From: a bacterium M00.F.Ca.ET.205.01.1.1
GTDB taxonomy: Bacteria; Pseudomonadota; Alphaproteobacteria; Rhizobiales; Rhizobiaceae
DNA length: 64,000 nt
NCBI GenBank assembly: GCA_004791255.1
Contig: SRUQ01000010.1
Coordinates: 186,001-250,000, forward strand
Direction: 5' to 3'
Position numbers and translations under genes: made by a program. A model generated the notes under the pieces. It searched no databases, had not been told where the DNA came from, and saw nothing but the letters and a program-made list of their open reading frames with translations. Below, in pieces: positions 9,512 to 18,099 of the stretch; within the stretch, counting starts at the first letter, position 1, and the number at the start of each line of letters is the position of its first letter.

Positions 9512-10303
9512 CTATTTTCCCGCCACCAGCGCCAGCGCGCGGATCGGGCTGCCGGTGCCGTGCTCGATCTTCAGCGGCGCGGCGATCAGGATCGCGCCCT
9601 TCGGCGGCAGCTGGTCGAGATTGCAGAGGCTGGCGAGACCGTAGCGGTTGGCCTTGTGCATCAGCGTGTGGGCCGGGAATGGCGGCTCCATGCCGCCTGC
9701 CTTGCCGGCATCGGTGCCGATCGTCTCCGAGCCCCAGCCCTTGATGTTCTTGCCGATCAGGAACTGGATGGCTTCGGCGGTCGGGCCTGGCGTGTGCGGG
9801 CCGGTCTCGTTGGCGTTGAGGAAGTCGGCTTCCGAACCGTTGCGCTTGTACCAGTCGGTGCGCATCACCACCCATTCGCCGGCATTGATGGCGCCGTGCT
9901 TGGCTTCCCAGGCCTTGATGTGGTCGACGGTGAGCAGGAAATCATGGTCGGCTGCGGCTTCCCTGGAGCAGTCGATGACATTGACCGGGCCGACGAAGTT
10001 CTGCGCCGGAATGGTGTCCGTGGCGCCGTCCGGATAGTCCTTGCCGGTGATCCAATGCTGCGGCGCATCGAAATGCGTACCTGAATGCTCGCCGAGCTTC
10101 AGCCAGTTCCAGGCCCACCAGGGACCGTTCTTGTCATATTTGGAGATGGTGTGGATCTCGATCTTCGGGGTGTCGACGGCGAGCTCCGGCGGCAGCTTGA
10201 TCAGCGGCGTATCCGGCCCGAGCGGCGCCGACAGGTCGACCACCCTTATGGCGCCCGAAAGCAGCTGGCCGGCGACTTCGCCGAGAAGTTTTTGCGTGTC
10301 CAT
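9512..10303 (-). CDS. Cyclase-family metal hydrolase, probable isatin hydrolase
   Basis: Expected to open the lactam of isatin, giving isatinate (2-aminophenylglyoxylate). Seen: the metal-binding motif HSGTHFDAPQHW near residue 75 (HxGTHxDxPxH of PF04199, shared with kynurenine formamidase), then GKDYPDG, VVMRTDWYKR, GSETIGTDAGKAGGMEPPFP and a C-terminal KIEHGTGSPIRALAL. These features and the length (263 residues) closely resemble, from memory, the isatin hydrolase of Labrenzia; kynurenine formamidase is shorter and lacks several of them. It heads the minus operon and shares a divergent promoter region with the gene at 10424. Without an alignment, a related cyclic-amide substrate remains possible. 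Confidence 0.8.
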   Translation of the reverse strand: MDTQKLLGEVAGQLLSGAIRVVDLSAPLGPDTPLIKLPPELAVDTPKIEIHTISKYDKNGPWWAWNWLKLGEHSGTHFDAPQHWITGKDYPDGATDTIPAQNFVGPVNVIDCSREAAADHDFLLTVDHIKAWEAKHGAINAGEWVVMRTDWYKRNGSEADFLNANETGPHTPGPTAEAIQFLIGKNIKGWGSETIGTDAGKAGGMEPPFPAHTLMHKANRYGLASLCNLDQLPPKGAILIAAPLKIEHGTGSPIRALALVAGK

Positions 10304-10392
10304 GGTCTCTGTTCCCTCTTTCTTGCTGATGCGGAAGGCTCGTTGCGGCCCTTAATATCCTACTAGACGAAAACATATGCATCTGCAATTAT

Positions 10393-10406
10393 CTTTAAGC
10401 ATAAAG
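10393..10406. promoter_or_regulatory. Probable MarR-type operator at the divergent promoter
   Basis: CTTTAAGCATAAAG, perfect 5-bp arms CTTTA/TAAAG around AGCA. It lies in the 120-bp gap between the divergent isatin-hydrolase-like gene (start 10303) and the flavoprotein gene (start 10424). It matches the TTYAAGCNTRAA consensus found at three further promoters of the island. Confidence 0.65.
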
Positions 10407-10423
10407 GAAATGGGAACGGGGCG

Positions 10424-11998
10424 GTGAGCGAGTTCGACGCCATCTTTGTCGGGGCGGGCCACAACAGTCTGGCGTGCGCCGCGCATTTGGCGCTCAAAGG
10501 CTGGAAAACCGGGATTTTCGAGCGCAGCGCAACAATTGGCGGCGCCGTCCAGACCCGCGAATTCACCCTTCCCGGCTTCCGCCACGATTTCGGCGCGATG
10601 AATCTGAGCCTGTTTGCCGGCTCCGCCTTCCACCGGAAATATGCAAATGAATTGAAAGCGCAGGGGCTGGAGTTCGCCCCGGTCGCCGATTGTTTCGCCA
10701 GCGCCTTTCCGGACGGACGCTGGTTCGGCGTCAGCAACGATTTGGAAAAGACCGCCGCCCGCATAGCCGGCTTCTCGGCCGCCGATGCCGCGACATGGCG
10801 CAGGCTGGTCGCCGCCTTCCCGGGCGAAGCCGAGCATCTGTTCCGCCTGCTCGGCTCGCCGATGAGTATGCGCGCACTTGCCGGCACCGCCTGGAACCTG
10901 TGGCGCAAGAAGGGCATATCAGGCGCGCTCGACACCGGTCGGCTGCTTCTGTCCTCGCCCCGCGCCTGGCTGGAGGAGACTTTCGAGTCGCCGCAGCTCA
11001 GGGCAACGCTCGCCACCTGGGGCATGCATCTCGACTTCGCGCCCGACATCGCCGGCGGTGCGGTGTTCCCCTATCTGGAATCGATGGCCAACCAGAGTTT
11101 TGGCATGGTGCTGGGCAAGGGGGGCGCCGACACCATCATCCGGGCGCTGGCCGGCATGGTGACGGCGGCCGGCGGCAAGATCGTCACCGATGCCGACGTG
11201 GCCGAGATCACGGTTTCCGGCGGCAAGGCATCCGGCGTGCGGCTCGCTTCCGGTGAGACGCATACCGCCACCAAGGCGGTGATTGCCGGCGTCGCGCCCA
11301 AGGCGTTGGCCGGCAGGTTGCTGCCAAACGGTTCGGGTGACGCCGGCTTCGATAAGGCGATGCAGACATTCCGATACGCGCCGGGCACGATGATGATCCA
11401 TCTGGCGCTCGACGATCTGCCGGACTGGCGGGCCGGGGCGGAACTGCGCCAGTTCGCCTATGTGCATCTGTCGCCCTCGCTCGACGCGATGTCGCGCACC
11501 TATCAGCAGGCAATGGCCGGTATGCTGCCGGACGAGCCGGTGCTGGTCGTCGGCCAGCCGACCGCGATCGACCCGTCGCGCGCGCCGCAGGGCAAGCATG
11601 TGCTGTGGGTGCAGGTGCGCATGCTGCCCGCCGAAATCGCCGGCGATGCGGCGGGCAAGATCGCGCCCGCGCCTTGGGACCAGGTCAAGGAAGCCTATGC
11701 CGACCGCGTGCTCGACATCATCGAGACTTACGCGCCGGGCCTGCGCGGCAAAATTCTCGGACGCGCGGTGTTTTCGCCCATCGATCTCGAGCGCGAGAAC
11801 CCCAACCTCGTTGGCGGCGACCAGGTCTGCGGCAGCCATCATCTGGCGCAGAATTTCCTGTTCCGCCCGGCGCGCGGCTTTGCCGGCTGGAACACGCCGG
11901 TCACCAATCTGCATCTCACGGGGGCCGCGACATGGCCGGGCGCCGGCACGGGTGCGGCCTCCGGCTTCATGCTCGCGCAACAGCTTGGCGGGAGGTAG
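10424..11998 (+). CDS. NAD(P)/FAD-dependent oxidoreductase, CrtI-like (second copy)
   Basis: A 524-residue flavoprotein paralogous to the one at 7642-9213. Seen: FVGAGHNSLACAAHLALKGW with FERSATIGG at the N terminus and a C-terminal FAD motif LHLTGAATWPGAGTGAASG; both proteins carry a VVG/CVGQP...DPSR...G segment near residue 390. GTG start at 10424; an ATG at 10410 is out of frame and stops at once. First gene of the plus arm, 112 bp upstream of the transporter genes. Inference: oxidation of an indolic intermediate together with or after its paralogue. Confidence 0.85.
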   Translation: MSEFDAIFVGAGHNSLACAAHLALKGWKTGIFERSATIGGAVQTREFTLPGFRHDFGAMNLSLFAGSAFHRKYANELKAQGLEFAPVADCFASAFPDGRWFGVSNDLEKTAARIAGFSAADAATWRRLVAAFPGEAEHLFRLLGSPMSMRALAGTAWNLWRKKGISGALDTGRLLLSSPRAWLEETFESPQLRATLATWGMHLDFAPDIAGGAVFPYLESMANQSFGMVLGKGGADTIIRALAGMVTAAGGKIVTDADVAEITVSGGKASGVRLASGETHTATKAVIAGVAPKALAGRLLPNGSGDAGFDKAMQTFRYAPGTMMIHLALDDLPDWRAGAELRQFAYVHLSPSLDAMSRTYQQAMAGMLPDEPVLVVGQPTAIDPSRAPQGKHVLWVQVRMLPAEIAGDAAGKIAPAPWDQVKEAYADRVLDIIETYAPGLRGKILGRAVFSPIDLERENPNLVGGDQVCGSHHLAQNFLFRPARGFAGWNTPVTNLHLTGAATWPGAGTGAASGFMLAQQLGGR

Positions 11999-12110
11999 GC
12001 CCGACGATTTTTATAGAGGCAACGAGAGGCAAGGCGCTGCTGCCCGCGAAGCCCAGACCAATGAACTGACAGTGCCGCGCAAAAGACAACAACCAACAAG
12101 GGGAACGACC

Positions 12111-13640
12111 ATGACACTCAACAGACGCGAATTGCTTGGATACAGCGCAGCGGCGCTTGGCGCTGCCGCCGTCGGCCTGCCGCGGATCGCCAAGGCGGCG
12201 GCCGGCGAACTGACCATCGCCTACAACGTCAACCTGCCGTCCTGGGATCCGACCACCGGACCTTCGGCGGTCAACCCGACCATCCAGGGCCTTTACCAGT
12301 CGGTGTTCGACCAGTTCATCCCGCAGAAGCCGGACCTGTCCTTCGCGCCGGGCCTGCTCACCGAGTGGGGCTGGAACGACGACCGCACCAAGGTGATGAT
12401 GACGGTGCGCGAAGGCGTGAAGTGGCATGACGGCTCGCCGTTCACACCGGAAGACGTTGTCTGGTCGCTGCAGCGGGCGGGCGACGAGAAGACCGGCAAT
12501 CCGATCCAGTTCGTCTGGAAGAACGTCAACAATTTCAAGATCGACGACAACAAGATCACCGGCGACGTGGTGCAGTTCGATCCGGTCTATTTCAAATGGA
12601 TGTCGTTCCTGACCGGCTACATCCTGCCCAAGGCCTATTACGAGAAGGTCGGGGCTGAAGGCTTCGAGAAGGCACCGATCGGCACCGGTCCCTACATGGT
12701 CGACAAATTCGAGCGCAACGCCTTCCTGCGGCTGAAAGCCAACCCGAACTATTGGGGCGACAAGCCGGCCTTCGAGAATGTGACGATCAAGTTCGTTACC
12801 GATGCGGCCAGCCGCGTCGCCGAGATCGAGTCCGGTTCCTCGCAGGTGACGCTCGAAATCCCCTATGAGGAATATGACAGGCTGATCGCCAAGGACGGGC
12901 TTGCCGGCTCGATCAAGAATGTGTCCGACATCGGCATGATCTTCTTCAACGACATCGAGGCGATGCTGGACAAGAACGTCCGCCAGGCCGCCGTCATGGC
13001 GGTGGACAAGGAGCTTCTCGTCAAGCGGCTGCTGCACGGCTATGGCCAGCCGATCGCCACGCTGGAAACGCCGGAATACACGGCCTTCGACAGCTCGATC
13101 AAGGTCGAGCACAATCCGGAAAAGGCCAAGGAACTGCTCGCGGCTTCCGGCTATTCGCCGGAGAAGCCGGTCAAGTTCACCATCCAGACGACCAAGGGCT
13201 TCAAGCCCAAGGACTACGAGATGATCCAGGCGATCGTAGGCATGTGGCGAAAGGTCGGCATCGAGGCTGAAATCGAGGTCTACGAGATCGCCAAGCACTA
13301 TGAGCTCAGAGCCGCCGACAAGCTGGCGCCGGCGGCGTTCTACAATTGGGGCAACGCCATCGGCGATCCGACGACGTCGACCGGCTTTGCCATGTACGGC
13401 CCGAGCCCACACTCGGTGTGGGACAGCAAGGACCTGGTCGACATGATCAACCCGCTATGGGGCGAGAAGGACGAGGCCAAGCGCATCGCAGGCTGGAAGG
13501 CCGTCGACAAATACATCGCCGAGCAGGCCTATGTGCTGCCGTTGATGCAGTATGCGCAGCCGATCGTGCATGCGAAGGGCGTCAAGGTGGTGCAGCATGT
13601 CTCCGGCGCGCTGCTGCCGGCGCTGATGACCCAGGCCTGA
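12111..13640 (+). CDS. ABC transporter substrate-binding protein, peptide/nickel family (SBP_bac_5), Tat-type signal
   Basis: Periplasmic ligand-binding component. Seen: a signal with twin arginine NRRELLGYSAAALGAAA ending at AKA-A, then the family features REGVKWHDGSPFTPEDVVWS, PIGTGPYMVDKF and LRLKANPNYWGDKP. 509 residues, normal for the family. ATG 12111 follows AAGGGGAACGACC. Leads the transporter block 12111-17278. The family name implies oligopeptides, but members also carry opines, sugars and aromatic conjugates; the catabolic context suggests an indolic or anthranilate-derived solute (inference). Confidence 0.9.
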   Translation: MTLNRRELLGYSAAALGAAAVGLPRIAKAAAGELTIAYNVNLPSWDPTTGPSAVNPTIQGLYQSVFDQFIPQKPDLSFAPGLLTEWGWNDDRTKVMMTVREGVKWHDGSPFTPEDVVWSLQRAGDEKTGNPIQFVWKNVNNFKIDDNKITGDVVQFDPVYFKWMSFLTGYILPKAYYEKVGAEGFEKAPIGTGPYMVDKFERNAFLRLKANPNYWGDKPAFENVTIKFVTDAASRVAEIESGSSQVTLEIPYEEYDRLIAKDGLAGSIKNVSDIGMIFFNDIEAMLDKNVRQAAVMAVDKELLVKRLLHGYGQPIATLETPEYTAFDSSIKVEHNPEKAKELLAASGYSPEKPVKFTIQTTKGFKPKDYEMIQAIVGMWRKVGIEAEIEVYEIAKHYELRAADKLAPAAFYNWGNAIGDPTTSTGFAMYGPSPHSVWDSKDLVDMINPLWGEKDEAKRIAGWKAVDKYIAEQAYVLPLMQYAQPIVHAKGVKVVQHVSGALLPALMTQA

Positions 13641-13660
13641 GAGACAGGCTTGGAATTGCC

Positions 13661-13685
13661 GCGCGCCGTCCTAGCGACGGCGCGC
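13661..13685 (+). terminator. Hairpin after the binding-protein gene (attenuator or 3' stabiliser)
   Basis: Perfect 10-bp stem GCGCGCCGTC/GACGGCGCGC, loop CTAGC, then ATTTT. It sits 20 bp after the binding-protein stop and 46 bp before the first permease gene, so it probably lets the binding protein be made in excess. Confidence 0.65.
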
Positions 13686-13731
13686 ATTTTCCATCCGGCA
13701 TTGGAGCCAATGGGCTCCTGCGAAGATTTAC

Positions 13732-14739
13732 ATGCTCCTGCAACGATTCCTGATCCGTCTTCTGACGATGCTGGTGACGCTGTTCGGTGTCGCCGTCGTC
13801 GTCTTCGTCGTGATCCGCATCGCCCCCGGCGATCCGATCGCCATGATGCTGCCGCCCGGCGCCACCGATGCCGACATCGCCAGGCTGCGCGCGCTCTACG
13901 GGCTCGACAAGACGATCGTCGAGCAGTTCTTCATCTGGCTGTCCGGCGTCGTTAGGGGCGATTTCGGCACCTCGATTTCACTCAGGCAAGACGTGCTCGG
14001 CCTCGTCTTCAACCGGCTACCGGCGACGCTGGAGCTCGCCATCGTCGCGCTGGTCATGGCGGTGGCGCTTGGCGGCACGACGGCGATCCTCGGCGCCCGC
14101 GAGCGCGGCACGGCGGTGGAGGCGGGCATCGACATCGCCAGCGGTGCCGCACTTTCCATTCCCGACTTCCTGTGGGGGCTGGTGCTGATCCTGCTGTTCG
14201 GGGTGCTGGTGCCGATCTTCGATATTTCCGGCCGCGTGTCGCCGCAGCTTGACCTGCCCTTCGTCACCCAGTTCTATTTCTTCGAGAGCCTGCTGCGGCT
14301 GCGCTTCGACCTGACCTGGGACCTTTTAAAGCACATGCTGATGCCCGCCGTGGCGCTGGCTTTACCGCTGGCCGCGATCATCTCGCAATTGCTGAAACAG
14401 TCGCTCAAGGAAGTACTCGACCTCGACTATGTCGTGCTGGCGCGGGTCAAGGGGTTTTCGGAAACGCAGGTGATCCTGCGCGAAGCGTTGAAGAACGCCG
14501 CCTTGCCGACGCTGACCCTGGTCGGCGTGCAGTTCACCTTCCTCATCGGCGGCACGGTCATCGTCGAACGGCTGTTTTCCTATGAGGGTCTCGGCAACAT
14601 GGCGATCGACGCAGTCATCAACCGCGACCTGCCGCTGATCCAGGGCATCGTGCTGGTCTTCGCGCTGCTGTTCGTGCTGATCAATCTCACCGTCGACATG
14701 ATGTATGCGCTGCTCAATCCGAGGCTTCGCCATGGATGA
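13732..14739 (+). CDS. ABC transporter permease, DppB type
   Basis: Inner-membrane channel subunit, 335 residues. Seen: N-terminal membrane segment, RIAPGDPIAMMLPPGA (conserved in DppB/OppB), several hydrophobic segments, and the EAA loop DLDYVVLARVKGFSE with REALKNAALPTLTLVG. ATG 13732. Overlaps the next permease by 8 bp, so the two are translationally coupled. Confidence 0.92.
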   Translation: MLLQRFLIRLLTMLVTLFGVAVVVFVVIRIAPGDPIAMMLPPGATDADIARLRALYGLDKTIVEQFFIWLSGVVRGDFGTSISLRQDVLGLVFNRLPATLELAIVALVMAVALGGTTAILGARERGTAVEAGIDIASGAALSIPDFLWGLVLILLFGVLVPIFDISGRVSPQLDLPFVTQFYFFESLLRLRFDLTWDLLKHMLMPAVALALPLAAIISQLLKQSLKEVLDLDYVVLARVKGFSETQVILREALKNAALPTLTLVGVQFTFLIGGTVIVERLFSYEGLGNMAIDAVINRDLPLIQGIVLVFALLFVLINLTVDMMYALLNPRLRHG

Positions 14740-15580
14740 CGCCCGCATCATCAGGCGCCGATTGAGCCCGAGGCTGTGGCTGGCCGGCGGCTGGCTGCTG
14801 CTGGCGCTTCTGGCCGCGATTTTCGCACCGCTGATCGCGCCGCAGGATCCGCTGGCGCAGGATCTGATGCTGGAGCGGCTGCCGCCGTTCTGGCTCGATG
14901 GCGCCGAACCCGGCTATTGGCTTGGCACCGACAGCCTCGGCCGCGACCTGTTCTCGCGCCTGATCTTCGGCGGCCGCATCGCCTTCATCGTCGCCTTTGC
15001 CGCGGCGATCGCCGCCTGCCTCGTCGGCTCGACGCTGGGGCTGATCGCCGGCTATTTCGGCGGCTGGGCCGACCGCATCATCTCGCGCATCGTCGATATC
15101 TGGATGGCCTTCCCGCCGGTGCTGTTCGCCATCCTCCTGGTCGCCGTGCTCGGCACCGGCCTAAGCTCCGTCATTCTGGCCATCGCGATCATCGACTGGA
15201 CGCGTTTCTGCCGGGTGATCCGCGCCGAGGCGATGGGGCAGTCGCGCATGGACTATGTCGAGAATGCCCGCATCGCCGGCTATGGCCGCATCGGCATCAT
15301 GCTGCGCGAGGTGCTGCCCAATGTGCTGCCGTCGATCGTGGCGCTGCTGTCGCTGGAGATGGGCATCGCCGTCATCGTCGAGGCGATCCTGTCCTTCGTC
15401 AACCTGTCGATCTCGACCGACGATCCGACCTGGGGCGGCATTATCGCCGAGGGCCGGCTGTCGATCCATCAGGCCTGGTGGGTGCTGGTGTTCCCGCTGA
15501 TCACGCTGATCCTCACCGTTTTGTCGTTCAGCCAGTTTGGCGAGGCGCTGAAGGCCCGCTTCGATCCGGTGCTGCGATGA
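14732..15580 (+). CDS. ABC transporter permease, DppC type
   Basis: Second channel subunit, 282 residues. Seen: the DppC N-terminal pattern FAPLIAPQDPLAQD, GTDSLGRDLFSRLIFGGR and the EAA loop MDYVENARIAGYGRIGIM. ATG 14732 inside the 3' end of the preceding gene; its stop forms an ATGA overlap with the ATPase gene. It begins with a short basic segment before the first membrane helix. Confidence 0.92.
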   Translation: MDDARIIRRRLSPRLWLAGGWLLLALLAAIFAPLIAPQDPLAQDLMLERLPPFWLDGAEPGYWLGTDSLGRDLFSRLIFGGRIAFIVAFAAAIAACLVGSTLGLIAGYFGGWADRIISRIVDIWMAFPPVLFAILLVAVLGTGLSSVILAIAIIDWTRFCRVIRAEAMGQSRMDYVENARIAGYGRIGIMLREVLPNVLPSIVALLSLEMGIAVIVEAILSFVNLSISTDDPTWGGIIAEGRLSIHQAWWVLVFPLITLILTVLSFSQFGEALKARFDPVLR

Positions 15581-16455
15581 GCGCCTGTCTCGAGATCAAC
15601 AATCTGAGCGCCGTGCTGGCGAACGGCCAGCGCGTGCTGCGCTCGGTGTCGCTTGCCGTGCAGCCCGGCGAGGTCCGCGCCCTGGTCGGCGAGAGCGGCG
15701 CCGGCAAGACGATGATCGGCAAGGCGGTGCTTGGTGTGCTGCCATCGAGCGTGCGCGTCGTCGAGGGCGATATGAAGCTGGAAGGCGAGGACCTCGGCAG
15801 GCTGCAACCCAAGGCGCGGCGCACGCTGATCGGCGCCCGCACGGCGCTGATCCCACAGGACCCGCTGACGGCGCTCAACCCATCGCGGCGCATCGGCCCG
15901 CAGATGACCGACCGGCTGGTGCGCATCCTCGGCTGGAGCGGCGACAAGGCCGACCGCCGTATCAGGCAGTTGCTGGACGAGGTGCAGATCCGCGATCCCG
16001 ACCGGGTGCTGAGGAGCTATCCGCACGAATTGTCCGGCGGCATGCGCCAGCGCGTGCTGATCGCCGCCGCCTTCGCCGCCGAGCCACGGCTGATCGTCGC
16101 CGACGAGCCGACCACCGCGCTCGACGTCACCGTGCAGAAGCAGATCCTGCTCCTGATCGCCGAGTTGCAGCGCGAGCATGGCACGGCGATCCTCTTCGTC
16201 ACCCATGATCTCGGCGTCGTCGCCAAGATCAGTCAGAAAGTGTCGGTGCTCTATGCCGGCAAGGTGGTGGAGGAGGCTGACACGACAGCTCTCTTCACAG
16301 CCCCCCAGCACCCCTATACGCGGGCGCTGATGGCGGCGACGCCGCGCTATACCGATCCTCTGGCGTCGCTGAAGCCGGTGGACGAGACCGTGCTGAGAGG
16401 GCTTGCGGCGGAGATCGCCACGGCGGACCAGGCTTGGAGGCGGCCCCATGGCTGA
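15577..16455 (+). CDS. ABC transporter ATP-binding protein, DppD type
   Basis: Cytoplasmic ATPase, 292 residues. Seen: Walker A GESGAGKT, Q-loop PQDPLTALNPSRRIG, signature LSGGMRQRV, Walker B LIVADEPTTALD, H-loop FVTHDLG, and the C-terminal oligopeptide-family tail APQHPYTRALMAATP. Coupled to the upstream permease by ATGA and overlapping the next ATPase by 8 bp. Confidence 0.93.
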   Translation: MSACLEINNLSAVLANGQRVLRSVSLAVQPGEVRALVGESGAGKTMIGKAVLGVLPSSVRVVEGDMKLEGEDLGRLQPKARRTLIGARTALIPQDPLTALNPSRRIGPQMTDRLVRILGWSGDKADRRIRQLLDEVQIRDPDRVLRSYPHELSGGMRQRVLIAAAFAAEPRLIVADEPTTALDVTVQKQILLLIAELQREHGTAILFVTHDLGVVAKISQKVSVLYAGKVVEEADTTALFTAPQHPYTRALMAATPRYTDPLASLKPVDETVLRGLAAEIATADQAWRRPHG

Positions 16456-17278
16456 GCCGCTGATTTCCGTGCGCGGGCTGAAAGTGGCGCTGCCCGACAT
16501 GACGCGCAAGCCGCTGATCGGCCGCGCGCCGCTGGCCGAGATTTTGAAAGGCCTGGATTTCGACCTGCCGAAGGGCTCGGTGACCGGTATCGTCGGCGAA
16601 TCCGGGTCGGGCAAATCCACCCTTGGCCGCGCGCTGGTGCGGCTGCTGGAGCCGAGTGCCGGCGAGATCCGTTTCGAAGGCCGCGACATCACGCATTTGC
16701 CTGAGGCCGGGTTGCGGCCGCTGCGCCACGACCTGCAGATGATTTTTCAGGATCCGATGTCGTCGCTCAACCCGCGCCGCACCATTGCCAGCATCATCGC
16801 CGCACCGCTGAAGCAGAACGGGCTTGGCGACAATCTCAGGCAACGCGTCGCCGAGGCCCTGCAGCGGGTCGGCCTGCCCCAAAACTTCGCCAGCCGCTAC
16901 CGCCACCAGTTGTCGGGCGGCCAGCGCCAGCGTGTCGGCATTGCGCGCGCGCTGGCGCTGTCACCGAAATTCGTGCTCGCCGACGAGATCGTCTCCGGGC
17001 TCGATGTATCGACGCAGGCGCAGATTCTTACCCTGCTGGAGAGACTGGCGGCGGAGATGGGCTTGACTGTCGCCTTCATCAGCCACGACCTGTCGGTCAT
17101 CCGGCGGCTCTGCCAGCAGGTGATCGTGATGCGCGAGGGCAGGATCGTCGAGGCGAGCGCCACCGATGCACTGTTCGACAATCCCAGGGAGACCTACACG
17201 CGCGACCTGCTTGCCGCCATTCCGCTGCCCGAGATCGACGCCGACTGGCTGAAGCCGCCGGCGAAAGCGCCGGCATAA
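16448..17278 (+). CDS. ABC transporter ATP-binding protein, DppF type
   Basis: Second ATPase, 276 residues. Seen: Walker A GESGSGKST, Q-loop FQDPMSSLNPRRT, signature LSGGQRQRV, Walker B VLADEIVSGLD (Ile-Val replaces the more usual Pro-Val), H-loop FISHDLS, and the tail NPRETYTRDLLAAIP. Last gene of the importer; 77 bp separate it from the VOC gene. Confidence 0.93.
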   Translation: MAEPLISVRGLKVALPDMTRKPLIGRAPLAEILKGLDFDLPKGSVTGIVGESGSGKSTLGRALVRLLEPSAGEIRFEGRDITHLPEAGLRPLRHDLQMIFQDPMSSLNPRRTIASIIAAPLKQNGLGDNLRQRVAEALQRVGLPQNFASRYRHQLSGGQRQRVGIARALALSPKFVLADEIVSGLDVSTQAQILTLLERLAAEMGLTVAFISHDLSVIRRLCQQVIVMREGRIVEASATDALFDNPRETYTRDLLAAIPLPEIDADWLKPPAKAPA

Positions 17279-17355
17279 GGTTATCCATCCCGCACGCCGA
17301 ACAGCGGGCCTCGGACGTGCATGATGGCGAAATCAGCCCGCGAACGGAGGATGAC

Positions 17356-17955
17356 ATGAACTATGCAACCCGCGGCGCGACGTTTGCCGCGATCCTGCTG
17401 GGCTCGGTGGGAACGGCCTCGGCGGATTCGATCCCCGGCATGCGCGGCCACGACCACACCGGCATCACGGTTCCCGACATGAAGCAGGCGGTCGATTTCT
17501 TCACCGAAGTGGTCGGCTGCAAGAAGGCGATGTCGTTCGGCCCGTTTGCCGACGACAAGGGCACCTTCATGCAGGATCTTCTGGGCGTCGACCCGAAGGC
17601 CGTCATAGAAGAGATCACCATGGTGCGCTGCGGCTATGGATCGAACATCGAGCTGTTCAAATACACCGCACCGGACCAGAAGGATCTGACGCCGAAGAAC
17701 AGCGATATCGGCGGCTTTCATATCGCGCTTTATGTCGACGATGTCGCCGCGGCGAAAGCCTATCTCGATGGCAAGGGCGTGAAGACGCGGATGGGGCCAT
17801 TGCCGGTCAAGGAAGGACCTGCCGCCGGCCAGACCATCCTCTATTTCCAGGCGCCATGGGGGTTGCAACTGGAGGCGATCGGCTATCCCGACGGGATGGC
17901 TTATGAGAAGGGCGCCGAGACGGTGCTGTGGAGCCCGAAGACCCCGGAAAAGTGA
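17356..17955 (+). CDS. Secreted VOC-superfamily (glyoxalase/dioxygenase-fold) protein
   Basis: 199 residues with an N-terminal signal peptide (about residues 1-23, ending GTASA-DS) followed by a VOC domain: RGHDHTGITVPDMKQAVDFF, then a second module GGFHIALYVDDVAAAKAYL and YFQAPWGLQLEAIGYPDG. Metal ligands His (HDHTG), His (FHIAL) and Glu (QLEAIG) are in the usual places. ATG 17356 follows GGAGG; an ATG five bases earlier hits a stop immediately. A periplasmic location is unusual for VOC enzymes. Function not recognised; it may act on or bind the imported solute. Confidence 0.8.
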   Translation: MNYATRGATFAAILLGSVGTASADSIPGMRGHDHTGITVPDMKQAVDFFTEVVGCKKAMSFGPFADDKGTFMQDLLGVDPKAVIEEITMVRCGYGSNIELFKYTAPDQKDLTPKNSDIGGFHIALYVDDVAAAKAYLDGKGVKTRMGPLPVKEGPAAGQTILYFQAPWGLQLEAIGYPDGMAYEKGAETVLWSPKTPEK

Positions 17956-18030
17956 CCTTTCGCAGCGCGCTTGCGGGACGACCCACAAGCGCGCTACCCA
18001 ATGTCCAGCACAATCATTTTGGCATAAAAC

Positions 18031-18042
18031 TTTAAGCTTGAA
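18031..18042. promoter_or_regulatory. Probable MarR-type operator upstream of the 2-aminobenzoyl-CoA oxygenase operon
   Basis: TTTAAGCTTGAA, matching TTYAAGCNTRAA, 58 bp upstream of the ATG at 18100, in an AT-rich stretch (CATAAAACTTTAAG) that probably contains the promoter. It implies a separate promoter for the operon 18100-24058. Confidence 0.65.
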
Positions 18043-18099
18043 ATATTTTATCTGCAGCGCGATACTCGGGATGCAGCAAGCGAAGAGGAGATCGCACAG

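Noticed and set aside
7696..9744. 682-codon open frame on the plus strand
   Set aside because: Antisense to the CrtI-like flavoprotein and running through the inverted-repeat element; no recognisable motif.
9512..10303. Kynurenine formamidase (kynB) assignment
   Set aside because: Length and several conserved segments fit isatin hydrolase better, and no kynureninase/tryptophan dioxygenase pair is adjacent; kept only as an alternative.
7642..11998. Carotenoid biosynthesis locus suggested by two CrtI-like proteins
   Set aside because: No phytoene synthase, cyclase or GGPP synthase gene is near, and the neighbours are aromatic catabolism genes.
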